Positions 26,412 through 34,818 of a DNA stretch of 64,000 nt are shown piece after piece. The notes under the pieces are model-generated. The model was not told the origin of the DNA and did not search any database. It was given only the letters and a program-made list of their open reading frames with translations. This DNA comes from Oceanicola sp. 22II-s10i (GTDB taxonomy: Bacteria > Pseudomonadota > Alphaproteobacteria > Rhodobacterales > Rhodobacteraceae): assembly GCF_002210105.1 (NCBI RefSeq), contig NZ_AQQU01000003.1:248001-312000 (forward strand), read 5' to 3'. Each line of letters starts with the position of its first letter. Position 1 is the stretch's first letter. The position numbers were made by a program, and so were the translations under genes.

Positions 26412-27572
26412 ATGAACGTCGCACTGCGTTTCGACCCCGTCCGCCTGCCGGACTACTGCCAGGCCCTCCGCCAGGAGGTCCGCGCCTTCATCGCCGAACA
26501 GGTGGACAAGGGCGTGTACGACCCGAATGCCTCGGAGCATGACATCGAGTCGATGAAGGCCTTTGCCAAGGCCGTGTCCGCCAAGGGCTGGATCGGCATG
26601 GCATGGCCCAAGGAATACGGCGGGCAGGAGCGGTCCTTCCTCGAACGCTACGTGGTCAGCGAGGAGATGCTGGTCCACCGCGCGCCGACGCGGAAATACT
26701 TCGTCGCCGACCGGCAGAGCGGGCCGACCCTGATCCGCTACGCCTCCGAGAACATCAAGCGGCAGGTCCTGCCCAAGATCATCGCGGGCGAGGCGATGTT
26801 CTGCATCGGGATGAGTGAGCCGAACTCGGGCTCCGACCTCTTCGCGGCGAATGCCAAGGCGACCAAGGTCGATGGCGGATGGCGGCTGAACGGGGCCAAG
26901 ATCTGGACCTCGGGCGCGCAGCATGCCGATTACATGATCGGCCTGTTCCGCACCTCGCAGCCGACCAAGGAGAACCGGCGGCACGGGCTGACGTCGTTCC
27001 TCGTGGACATGCATGCCGAGGGCGTGACGGTGAACCCGATCCAGCAGATCACCGGGATCGCCGAGTTCAACGAATGCGTCTTCGACAACGTGTTCCTGCC
27101 CGACGATTACGTCATCGGCGAGATCGACGGGGCGTGGAAGCAGGCGACCTCGGAGCTGGCCTATGAACGGTCCGGGCCCGAGCGGTTCCTCGAGACCTTC
27201 GGCGCGATGCGGGCGTTTCTGGCGGCGGTCGAGGGGACGGATGATCCCCGCGTGCAGGAAGGGCTGGGGCGGCTGATCGCGCAGCTTCACACGATGCGGC
27301 GGATGTCGGTGTCGGTGGCGGGGATGCTGGAGGCGGGGCGCGAGCCCGTGACCGAGGCGGCCATCGTCAAGGACCTCGGCACCGTCTGGGACAAGGCCCT
27401 GCCGCGCGAGCTGCGGGAACTGGTGTCGCTGATGGATTACGACAAGTACGACGTTGCGGCCTATCGCGAGCGGATGAACTATTTCACCCGCATGTCGACC
27501 AAGCTGACGATCCAGGGCGGCACGACGGAAATCCTGCGCGGGATCGTCGCGCGGGGTCTCGGGCTGCGGTGA
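26412..27572 (+). CDS. Acyl-CoA dehydrogenase
   Basis: Encodes 386 residues with the full three-domain acyl-CoA dehydrogenase layout. Seen: GWIGMAWPKEYGGQERSFLE, GEAMFCIGMSEPNSGSDLFA, WRLNGAKIWTSGAQHADYMI (FAD and substrate contacts) and the C-terminal LTIQGGTTEILRGIVARGLG. The position that holds the catalytic Glu in medium-chain enzymes (YEGT) reads QGGT, so the base, if any, must lie elsewhere or in the partner subunit. It is the last gene of the plus-strand set; a 355-base repeat-rich gap follows. Confidence 0.94.
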   Translation: MNVALRFDPVRLPDYCQALRQEVRAFIAEQVDKGVYDPNASEHDIESMKAFAKAVSAKGWIGMAWPKEYGGQERSFLERYVVSEEMLVHRAPTRKYFVADRQSGPTLIRYASENIKRQVLPKIIAGEAMFCIGMSEPNSGSDLFAANAKATKVDGGWRLNGAKIWTSGAQHADYMIGLFRTSQPTKENRRHGLTSFLVDMHAEGVTVNPIQQITGIAEFNECVFDNVFLPDDYVIGEIDGAWKQATSELAYERSGPERFLETFGAMRAFLAAVEGTDDPRVQEGLGRLIAQLHTMRRMSVSVAGMLEAGREPVTEAAIVKDLGTVWDKALPRELRELVSLMDYDKYDVAAYRERMNYFTRMSTKLTIQGGTTEILRGIVARGLGLR

Positions 27573-27752
27573 TTTGGTGGGGCGGGGGAGACTCCGCCCT
27601 TATCTGCGCGGCGCGGGGTGGGTCTCTCTCAACCCGCGCAACGCGAGCCGGGCGCGCGCCTGCCCGTGGGGTGGCGCGGCCTGACCCCGGAACGGCGCGC
27701 TTTATGGCGGCCAAATTCTTCTGCAATATGAGCGTCGCGCGCGGGCCCCAAA

Positions 27753-27780
27753 GCGCCAGCCCGTCGGGACGGGCAGGCGC
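27753..27780. repeat. Long GC hairpin in the 27.6-27.9 kb gap
   Basis: Gcgcc-a-gcccgtc pairs with gacgggc-a-ggcgc, a 12-bp stem with one A-A mismatch and a very short loop. It may end transcription of the acyl-CoA dehydrogenase operon or belong to a dispersed repeat family. The rest of the gap 27573-27850 shows no coding signal. Confidence 0.5.
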
Positions 27781-27850
27781 TCGCCCGGCGCCTTCGGCTT
27801 GATTCCGGGCTGGCTGCGCGCTGTAGGTAGGGGTGCAATCGGAACCCCGC

Positions 27851-27915
27851 GTCATCCTCGGGCCTGACCCGAGGATCTCCCGTCACGAGGTCCTCGGGTC
27901 AAGCCCGAGGATGAC
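27851..27915. repeat. 65-bp inverted repeat (gtcatcctcggg type)
   Basis: The left arm (27851-27876, starting gtcatcctcgggcctgaccc) and right arm (27890-27915, ending gcccgaggatgac) are reverse complements apart from about two bases, around a 13-base centre. Each arm is itself nearly palindromic. This sequence style is a well-known dispersed repeat of alphaproteobacterial intergenic regions. It lies 12 bases from the stop of the enoyl-CoA hydratase gene and may end both convergent transcripts. Confidence 0.7.
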
Positions 27916-27927
27916 CGTGCCAACGCC

Positions 27928-28719
27928 CTACCGTCCGGTGAAGTTCGGCGCCCGCTTCTCCAGGAAATGCGCCGAGCCTTCCTTGTAGTCCTCGGTATAG
28001 CGGCACTCCATGATCTGGTCCTCGGACTTGTGCACCGCCTCGGTCAGCGTCTGGTACTGCCCATCCCAGATCTGCGCCTTCATCAGCGCCGTCGACCGGG
28101 GCGAGGAGAAATTGGCGATCTGGGCCGCATAGTCCTGCACCGCCGCAAGGAAGCCTTCGTCCGGCAGGCACCGGGCGTAGCCCAGCCTCTCGGCCTCGGT
28201 CCCGTCGATCCGGCGGGCGGACATCAGCAGGTCGGCGGCGTTCATCGGCCCCACCAGGCGCGGCAGCAGCCAGGCCGAGGCGTGTTCCGCCACCAGCCCG
28301 CGCTTGGCGAAGGCCGTGGAGAGCTTGGCCGAGGCCGCCATGAACCGGATGTCGCAATACAGCGGCAGGCAGAAGCCGACCCCTGCCGTCGCCCCGTTGA
28401 TCGCGGCGATGACCGGCTTGGGGATCGCCAGCATGTAGCTGTAGCGCTGGTTGAAATCGCCGTCCTTGCGCTCGTGCGGCGGGGGCATGTCCTTGCCCGC
28501 GCGCTGCGACAGGTTCTGCAGCGACGCGCCCGCGCAGAACGCCTTGCCACGGCCGGTGAAGACGATGGCGCGGACCTCGTCGTCCCCGGCGGCGCGCGTC
28601 ATCGCCTCGCGCAGGCCATGCTCCATCTCGGGGCGCCACGTGTTGAACTCGTCGGGGCGGTTCAGGCTGATCGTGGCGACGCGGTTCGCGACTTCGTACA
28701 GGACGGCCGGTTCGGACAT
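27928..28719 (-). CDS. Enoyl-CoA hydratase/isomerase family protein
   Basis: A crotonase-fold protein of 263 residues, cytoplasmic beta-oxidation type. Oxyanion-hole segments: GRGKAFCAGASLQNLS and AINGATAGVGFCLPLYCDIR. At the usual catalytic positions it has AFAKRGLVAEHASAWLLPRL, which retains one Glu. The C terminus, DYKEGSAHFLEKRAPNFTGR, is typical. It faces the CoA-transferase/dehydrogenase set and probably works with it. A gggagaa site precedes the start at 28719; an in-frame ATG at 28767 has a repeated MSEPA start and no homology. Confidence 0.92.
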   Translation of the reverse strand: MSEPAVLYEVANRVATISLNRPDEFNTWRPEMEHGLREAMTRAAGDDEVRAIVFTGRGKAFCAGASLQNLSQRAGKDMPPPHERKDGDFNQRYSYMLAIPKPVIAAINGATAGVGFCLPLYCDIRFMAASAKLSTAFAKRGLVAEHASAWLLPRLVGPMNAADLLMSARRIDGTEAERLGYARCLPDEGFLAAVQDYAAQIANFSSPRSTALMKAQIWDGQYQTLTEAVHKSEDQIMECRYTEDYKEGSAHFLEKRAPNFTGR

Positions 28720-28813
28720 TTCGTTCTCCCTTGTTCCGGGCGCAGCCTCGGGCGCAGGCTCCGACACCGCAAGCGGCAGCGCCCGGATTTCAGGAGTGTC
28801 AAATCCGACGCGC

Positions 28814-30814
28814 CTAACGCCGCCCGGTGAAGGCCATCAGCTCCGCCAGCTTTTCGGACCGGCGCAGGCTGGCCATCCGGGTCTGCGCGCCGCGCCGTTC
28901 GGCACGCGCCTGCGCCACGACGCGGATCGCGCTGGCGCAGGGACCGGGCAGGCGGCGCGGCAGGGGCCACGGGATCAGGCGCGCCGCGCGGCAGAGGCCG
29001 GGGGCGAAGCGGGTCAGCACCGGGTCGGTGACCGCCACGATCTGTTCGCAACTGCCGGGATCGCCCTGCCGCCCGGCGCGGCCCATGAGCTGGCGGTCGA
29101 TACGGCGGCTTTCGTGGAACTCGGTCAGGATGACATGCAGCCCGCCCGCCGCCCGCGCCTCGGGTGTCAGCTTTATGTCGGTGCCGCGCCCGGCCATGTT
29201 CGTGGCGATGGTGATCCGCCCGGCATGCCCGGCTTCGGCGACGATGGCGGCTTCCTCGGCGTCCTGCCGGGCGTTGAGCAGGCGGCAGGGCGTGCCCGCC
29301 AGCGCGGCGGCGATGCGTTCGGACACATCGACCGAGCGGGTGCCGATCAGCACCGGGCGTCCCCGGTCCGACATGCGGCGGGCGCGGGCGACGATGGCGG
29401 CGATCTTGGCCCGTTCGGTGCGGTAGAGCCGGGTGCCGGTCAGCCGCCGCCGCACCCGGCGGTTGGTGGGCACGCGGGCCAGCGGTCTGTCATAGGTGCG
29501 CGACAGTTCGCGGGCGACCTCGGCCAGCGTGCCGGACATGCCGCCGAACCACAGGTAGCGGCGGAAGAATTCCTGATAGGTGATCTGCGCCAGCGTGCGC
29601 CGCTCCTCGCTCAGGTCCAGACCTTCCTTGACCTCGACCATCTGGTGCAGCCCGGCCTGCCACTGGCGGTCGCCGAGGATGCGGCCGGTGAATTCGTCCA
29701 CGATCTGCACCTTGCCGTCGGTGACGATGTAATGCTGGTCCCGTTCGTAAAGATGCAGCGCGCTCAGCGCGTGGCCCGCCAGTTCCGCGCGGGCGCGCGG
29801 CACCCGCCACAGGCCGCCGTTGCCCTCGGTCGCGCGGGCAAGGGCGGCGTGGCCCGCGTCGGTCAGCTCGACCCGCCGGGCATCGCGGCGGATGCGGAAA
29901 TGTTCGGGCGCCGTCATCACGCGGGCGGCGGCCAGCGCGATGTGGCAGTCGGCGTCGCTCATCCGCCTGTGCGGGGCGGCGATGATGAGTGGCGTCTGCG
30001 CCTCGTCGATCAGGACGCTGTCCACCTCGTCCACGATGGCAAAGGCCAGGGCGGGGGGCATGGAGGGCCGCGCCCCGGCCCCCGCCAGCCGCGCCGCCGC
30101 CCGGCGCTGCGGCGAGGCGAGGTCGTCGCGCCCCAGCCGTTCGCGCAGGTATTCGAACACCAGCGTCTTGCCCGAGACATGGACGATCGGCGCCAGCCAC
30201 GCGCGCCGCTTGACCGCCGGATCCGCCTCGGGGTCGATGGCCGCGGATCCGAGGCCGAGCAGGGCATAGACGGGCAGCAGGGTGTCGTGGTCGCGGGTGC
30301 AGAGGTATTCGTTCACCGTCACCACATGCACCGGCACGCCCGCCAGCGCGGCGGTGGCGGCGGCCAGGGCGGTGGTGGCGGTCTTGCCCTCGCCGGTGGC
30401 CATTTCCGTCAGGTGGCCGGAGAGGATCCGCCGGGCCCCCATGATCTGGACCGGGTGGTGCCGGTAGCCGAGCGCGCGGCGCGTCGCCTCGCGCGTCAGG
30501 GCAAAGGCGCGGACGGCGGCGGGGCCGTCGAAGCCTTCGGCCAGCAGGCGGGGGCGCAGGGATGCGGCCGTGGCGCGCAGGTCGTCGTCGGACAGCCGGT
30601 CGAGCCTGCGCCCGGCCCGGACCACCCGCGCCGCGAACCGGCGGTCGGCGGAGCCGGTGTCGGTGATCCGGGGCTTTAGCGCCGTCAGCACGGCGATGGC
30701 GGCCCTGTCCCACCATTTCAGCTTGGGATGCCGCCGTTCGGGCAGGGCCGACGGGGCACGGTCGCGCGTGTCCCACGGGCGACAGGCGGTCAGGCGGAGG
30801 GCGGCGACGGCCAT
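28814..30814 (-). CDS. SecA-like accessory translocase ATPase, shortened
   Basis: Encodes 666 residues against roughly 850-900 for housekeeping SecA. The motor is complete: Walker A MATGEGKTATTALAAATAAL (GEGKT at 141-145), TVNEYLCTRDHDTLLPVYAL, Walker B IVDEVDSVLIDEAQTPLIIA (262-275), ITYQEFFRRYLWFGGMSGTL (411-430), LIGTRSVDVSERIAAAL, TIATNMAGRGTDIKL (535-549) and ESRRIDRQLMGRAGRQGDPG (568-587). The preprotein cross-linking region between 280 and about 370 is short. Only 66 residues follow the second motor domain, so most of the helical scaffold/wing and the zinc-binding tail are absent. It lies three bases after the M50/HlyD gene and is the last gene of the giant-protein operon. Inference: a dedicated motor for exporting that protein. 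Confidence 0.9.
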   Translation of the reverse strand: MAVAALRLTACRPWDTRDRAPSALPERRHPKLKWWDRAAIAVLTALKPRITDTGSADRRFAARVVRAGRRLDRLSDDDLRATAASLRPRLLAEGFDGPAAVRAFALTREATRRALGYRHHPVQIMGARRILSGHLTEMATGEGKTATTALAAATAALAGVPVHVVTVNEYLCTRDHDTLLPVYALLGLGSAAIDPEADPAVKRRAWLAPIVHVSGKTLVFEYLRERLGRDDLASPQRRAAARLAGAGARPSMPPALAFAIVDEVDSVLIDEAQTPLIIAAPHRRMSDADCHIALAAARVMTAPEHFRIRRDARRVELTDAGHAALARATEGNGGLWRVPRARAELAGHALSALHLYERDQHYIVTDGKVQIVDEFTGRILGDRQWQAGLHQMVEVKEGLDLSEERRTLAQITYQEFFRRYLWFGGMSGTLAEVARELSRTYDRPLARVPTNRRVRRRLTGTRLYRTERAKIAAIVARARRMSDRGRPVLIGTRSVDVSERIAAALAGTPCRLLNARQDAEEAAIVAEAGHAGRITIATNMAGRGTDIKLTPEARAAGGLHVILTEFHESRRIDRQLMGRAGRQGDPGSCEQIVAVTDPVLTRFAPGLCRAARLIPWPLPRRLPGPCASAIRVVAQARAERRGAQTRMASLRRSEKLAELMAFTGRR

Positions 30815-30817
30815 CCG

Positions 30818-32974
30818 TCAGGCCCCGCCGAAATGGCGCAGGAAACTGCGCCGCACGGCGCGGTAGAGGCGCGGGGCCAGCGGTTCGGTCCCGAAGTCGA
30901 GCCGCACGAAGGCGCGCCCGTTGAACCGCGTGCCGGGCCGCAGCCCCGGCGCGCCGAGGTCCAGCGCGATCACCGGGTCGAGCGCCTGCGTCTCGTCCGC
31001 GGGGTCGAGCGCGATGTCCCCGCCACCGCCGCTGCCCAGCACCGGGCTGGGCAGGTAGCGTTCGACCGCGGGGACGATGCGCAGCAGCGCGGCGTCATGG
31101 GTGCCCGCGGTTTCGGCCAGCCGCACCTCGGCCCCCCGGAACCGCCCGTCGACCAGTTCGGCGAGGTATTCCGGGGCCACCGCGCGGATGATCGCGGGGC
31201 GGTCGGGCAGGATGTGTCCGACATCCGCCCCCTGCGCGACCCACTGGCCGACCAGATCGGCGGGGGGCGGCAGGTCGACCTCGCCATCCGTCCCGGCATG
31301 CAGGGTCAGCCCCGCGATCCGGTCCGCGATCCGGTCCAGTTCCGCCTGCGCCTGCGTCAGCGACTCCTGCGCGATGGCGATCTCCGCCCGGTCGCGGACG
31401 CTGGCGATCCGCAGGTCGGCCCGCGCCTCGGTCACACGCGCTTCGGCGGCGCGCCGTCGCGCGGTCAGTTCCGGATCCTCGAGCCGCAGCACGGGCTGGC
31501 CGGCGGTGACGCGGGCGCCGGGCGGTGCCAGAACCTCGGCCACGGTGCCGTCGGTTCCGGCCCTGAGCCATGCATTGTCCGGCAGCCAGACGACACCCTC
31601 GACCGTGGTCCGGAGCGGCAGGGGGATCAGAAAGACCGCTGCCGCCAGCGCCCCGGCGACTGCCATGCCGATGCCGGTGGCGCGGGGGCGGGCCTCGATC
31701 AGCTTGAGGTCGGTGAAGAAGTGCTTCAGCACCCGGCCCGCGGGCAGGATCAGCCCCTGGAAGACCGAGATCGCGGCGAGCGCCATGCCGACCGCGAAAT
31801 AGGTCCCCGCCACGTAGAGCGCGATCGAGATCATGATGAGCAGACGGTAGACGAAGGCGGCGGGGGCGTAGAGCGCGAAGACCCACGCCTCGAACCGCGT
31901 GACGCGGCGGCTGTCGCGCACCGGCAGGGACAGCAGGCGGCGTTTCAGCAGATCGCCCCACCATTTCGACGCGCGGGTGGCGAGGTTAGGGATCTCGATC
32001 AGGTCAGACATGACGTAATAGCCGTCGAACTTGAGCAGCGGGTTGCCGTTCACCAGCAGTGTCGAGAAGCCCGAGATCAGCATGGCGTTCCACGCGACGT
32101 CTCGCAGCAGCCCCGGTTCCGCCGCCCGCCAGATGAACAGCGCGGCGGCGGCGATGGCGATTTCCGCGAGGATCCCCGCGCCGCCGACCAGCGCACGGGC
32201 CCGTTTCGACGGGAAGGCGGCCGAGGACGAGGCGTCGAGATAGGGGACCGGGTAGAACACGAGGAACATAAGTCCGACCTCGTGGCATTCGCCGCCGTAG
32301 CGTTTCAGCGCCAGACCGTGGGCCAGTTCGTGCACCGCCTTGACGACGACATAGACCCCGGCGATCAGCATCAGGTTCTGCAGCGCGAGGATCTCGCGCA
32401 CCCCGCTGGAGGTCAGGTCCTCCCAGCTTCCCGGCAGCACGGCCAGCGCGCTGCCGAGCAGCAGTAGCCATCCCGCTGCGATGACCCAGCCGGCCGGGCC
32501 GCGCGCGAGCGGCGCCAGCAGGTCCAGCAGGCGGGTCGGGTCGAACAGGGGCAGGGGGATCGACAGCGGGTTCTTCCAGAACCGCGCGCGCTTCTGGCCC
32601 CGGCGCTTTCCCATCCGTTCAACCAGTTCCTCGGTCAGCGGGATCGTGTCGCCCGCCAGCAGGTCGGCCTGGTAGAGCTGGATCAGCAGCTGCACCACAT
32701 CGTCCTGGCTGGGTGCCCGCGCGCCGAGCCGGTCGCAGGCGGCCTGCCATATCTCGTCAAGCGTGGCCTGACCGCTCATCGCGCCCGCGACCGCCCATGT
32801 CTCGGCGGTGAACCGGTGGTGCGTTGCGCCGAGCGGATCGCGCACCACGAACCACGGGTGGCCGAGATAGCGGTGGAGCGTGATGTCCAGCCCCGGCTTC
32901 AGGGCGGGACGCAGGGTGGCGACGCGATACCACAGGGCGGAGTGGAACGCCTCGCTCACGGGCGCAACTTCCAC
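30818..32974 (-). CDS. PqqD-like / M50 site-2-type protease / HlyD fusion membrane protein
   Basis: Encodes 718 residues. Residues about 20-115 resemble the PqqD-type peptide-binding domain (PWFVVRDPLGATHHRFTAET). Residues about 160-450 carry several membrane helices with the M50 zinc site HELAHG (215-220) and the second site-2-protease motif NGNPLLKFDG (309-318). Residues 455 to the end form a HlyD/biotinyl-lipoyl adaptor: TVEGVVWLPDNAWLRAGTDG, a coiled coil at about 500-555, then AGLTLHAGTDGEVDLPPP. It would bind, possibly cleave, and pass a substrate across the inner membrane. Its start overlaps the end of the GAF/HlyD gene by 19 bases and its stop is three bases before the SecA-like gene. 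Confidence 0.88.
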   Translation of the reverse strand: MEVAPVSEAFHSALWYRVATLRPALKPGLDITLHRYLGHPWFVVRDPLGATHHRFTAETWAVAGAMSGQATLDEIWQAACDRLGARAPSQDDVVQLLIQLYQADLLAGDTIPLTEELVERMGKRRGQKRARFWKNPLSIPLPLFDPTRLLDLLAPLARGPAGWVIAAGWLLLLGSALAVLPGSWEDLTSSGVREILALQNLMLIAGVYVVVKAVHELAHGLALKRYGGECHEVGLMFLVFYPVPYLDASSSAAFPSKRARALVGGAGILAEIAIAAAALFIWRAAEPGLLRDVAWNAMLISGFSTLLVNGNPLLKFDGYYVMSDLIEIPNLATRASKWWGDLLKRRLLSLPVRDSRRVTRFEAWVFALYAPAAFVYRLLIMISIALYVAGTYFAVGMALAAISVFQGLILPAGRVLKHFFTDLKLIEARPRATGIGMAVAGALAAAVFLIPLPLRTTVEGVVWLPDNAWLRAGTDGTVAEVLAPPGARVTAGQPVLRLEDPELTARRRAAEARVTEARADLRIASVRDRAEIAIAQESLTQAQAELDRIADRIAGLTLHAGTDGEVDLPPPADLVGQWVAQGADVGHILPDRPAIIRAVAPEYLAELVDGRFRGAEVRLAETAGTHDAALLRIVPAVERYLPSPVLGSGGGGDIALDPADETQALDPVIALDLGAPGLRPGTRFNGRAFVRLDFGTEPLAPRLYRAVRRSFLRHFGGA

Positions 32975-34818
32975 AGCAGGATGCGGGTCCGGTCGACGAG
33001 GGGCCGCACGATCGCGTAGAGCAGGCTGCTGTCGCCCGCCTCGATCTTGGCGATCCCCTGCAGGCCGGGGCGCAGGTCGGCGGGCGGATCGGTCAGCGCG
33101 GCCTCCACCCGGAAGAATGTGCGCCCGTCGCCTGTTTCGGCCACCTGCGCAAGTCGCCTGACCTCAAACCCGAGCTGCCGCGCGCTGAGGCCGGTCAGGG
33201 CCAGCGTGCCGGCCGCGCCCGGCTGGACGAGGCCGATGTCGTATTCGCCCACCTCGATTTCGAGCCGGAAGGACTCGCCCGAGGCGATGCGGAACAGCGC
33301 GTCGCCCCGGCTGACCGGCGCGCCCAGTTGCTGGGACAGGTCGCCTTCTGTCACCAGCCCGGCCATCGGGGCCCGGATCTCGATCCGCTCCAGCCTACTG
33401 CGGGCCAGATCGGCCTCGGCCTCGACCCGCGCGATGCGGGCGGCCAGCTGGCTGAGCGCGGCGCGGTCGCCCTCGGCCTGCGCGGCGTTGCGTTCCTGGA
33501 TCAGCTTGGCGCGCTCGCTTTCCCATTTCAGCAGGTCGAGCCTGAGGTCGCGGTCATCCAGCGTGGCCAGCACCTCGCCCTGCGCCACCGTGTCCCCGGC
33601 GCGCACCGGGGCGGTGGCGATGTAACTGTCGAAGGGCGCCGTGGCGACACGGCTGACGGCGCCCTGCACGCGACCCGTCGCGGTGACGCGCAGGTCGGTC
33701 TGCGCCAGTGACAGCCATGCGACAAGCGCCGCAAGCATCAGCGCGATGGCCTTGACCCCCTGATGCCGGGCCCCGAACAGCATCCGCATCGCCCGTGCCG
33801 TCCAGACCCGCAGACGACCCGACACCATCCGGTGTTCGCGTAGGCGCAGCCCGATATGCGGGGCGGTCAGGTCGGCGATGTCCTCCAGCCGGGCGCGCTC
33901 GGCCTCGGTGAAGGCGGCGTCGCCGTCGCGCGGGGTCAGCCGCTCGGCGGCGAGCACCGCGATCAGCTCTCCGCGCACGAAGAGCGGCACGGTGACAAGG
34001 GCGAGGCTGCCCGCGCGGGCGGCATGGGCGGCATGGGCGGCGGTGACGGCGATCGTGTCGCCGTTGTCGGGCCAGGTGACGGTGCGCAGCTGCAGGCGCG
34101 CCTCTTCCATCGCCTGCACGAGGCCGCGGGCGGTGTCGGTGCGGTGCTCGACCTCGGCCGTCTGCGACAGGGCGCGCAGGCGGAGCCTGCCGCGGCGGAG
34201 CAGGGCCACCCCGACCCGGTCCGCGCGGATCAGCGGCTGAAGTTCATTGACCAGCGCCCGCAGCGCCGCCTCGAGCGAGGCGCCGTCCTCGAGCGCGGCC
34301 AGAACGGCGAGGGCGTCGGCCAGCCCGGCCCCCGTCGTCGCGTCCCGCCGCGCGGCCCGTTCCGCGATCAGGCTGTGCAGCCAGCCCATGCCCCACTGGG
34401 CCCGGCGGACGGTGCGGCTGAGCATGGCCGACGGCACCACAAGGGCGACCACCGCTTCGGCCCGCCCGGCGGGCGCCACGGGCAGGGCGACCACGCGCCG
34501 GTCGCCGCCTGCGGACCTGACTGCCGCGGTGCGATTTTCCCGTGCTTCGGCCACGGCGGATTTCAGCGCGGTTTCCTCGTCCTCGGGGGCGGGCGGGGCC
34601 GGGCCGCGCGGATGGCGGGCGGCGGGGGCGAGGCTGCCCTCGGTCGTTTCGAGCAGCAGGATGGCCCGGCTGATCCCGCCGAGGTCGCGGCAGAGCAGGG
34701 AGAACCATGCCTCGACGAAGGCCGGCGGGCCGGAGGGGTCCAGAAAGACGCTCCACGCGGCTTCGTCGCCATCGCGTGCCGGGTCCGGGCCGGCGTCGGT
34801 CTGCTCGGCCGTCATCAT
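32956..34818 (-). CDS. GAF-domain / HlyD membrane-fusion protein
   Basis: Encodes 620 residues. The N-terminal 330 residues are cytoplasmic, with one or two GAF-like domains (residues about 30-130, and 170-320 with LQPLIRADRVGVALLRRGRL and LVTVPLFVRGELIAVLAAER). One membrane helix follows (about 355-372, VKAIALMLAALVAWLSLAQT). The rest is a periplasmic HlyD adaptor: TATGRVQGAVSRVATAPFDS, PVRAGDTVAQGEVLATLDDR, a coiled coil at about 425-490 and IRAPMAGLVTEGDLSQQLGA. Export adaptors normally lack GAF domains, so ligand- or signal-gated export is possible. Its ATG overlaps the stop of the giant gene by four bases (ATGA), which couples their translation. Confidence 0.9.
   Translation of the reverse strand: MMTAEQTDAGPDPARDGDEAAWSVFLDPSGPPAFVEAWFSLLCRDLGGISRAILLLETTEGSLAPAARHPRGPAPPAPEDEETALKSAVAEARENRTAAVRSAGGDRRVVALPVAPAGRAEAVVALVVPSAMLSRTVRRAQWGMGWLHSLIAERAARRDATTGAGLADALAVLAALEDGASLEAALRALVNELQPLIRADRVGVALLRRGRLRLRALSQTAEVEHRTDTARGLVQAMEEARLQLRTVTWPDNGDTIAVTAAHAAHAARAGSLALVTVPLFVRGELIAVLAAERLTPRDGDAAFTEAERARLEDIADLTAPHIGLRLREHRMVSGRLRVWTARAMRMLFGARHQGVKAIALMLAALVAWLSLAQTDLRVTATGRVQGAVSRVATAPFDSYIATAPVRAGDTVAQGEVLATLDDRDLRLDLLKWESERAKLIQERNAAQAEGDRAALSQLAARIARVEAEADLARSRLERIEIRAPMAGLVTEGDLSQQLGAPVSRGDALFRIASGESFRLEIEVGEYDIGLVQPGAAGTLALTGLSARQLGFEVRRLAQVAETGDGRTFFRVEAALTDPPADLRPGLQGIAKIEAGDSSLLYAIVRPLVDRTRILLWKLRP

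Noticed and set aside
24047-26413. 788-codon minus-strand frame opposite the CoA-transferase and acyl-CoA dehydrogenase genes
   Set aside because: It is antisense to well-supported genes, with no recognisable motif and biased composition.
28451-32467. Plus-strand frames of 742 and 579 codons opposite the SecA-like and M50/HlyD genes
   Set aside because: They are antisense shadows. The minus-strand genes have clear motifs and operon spacing.
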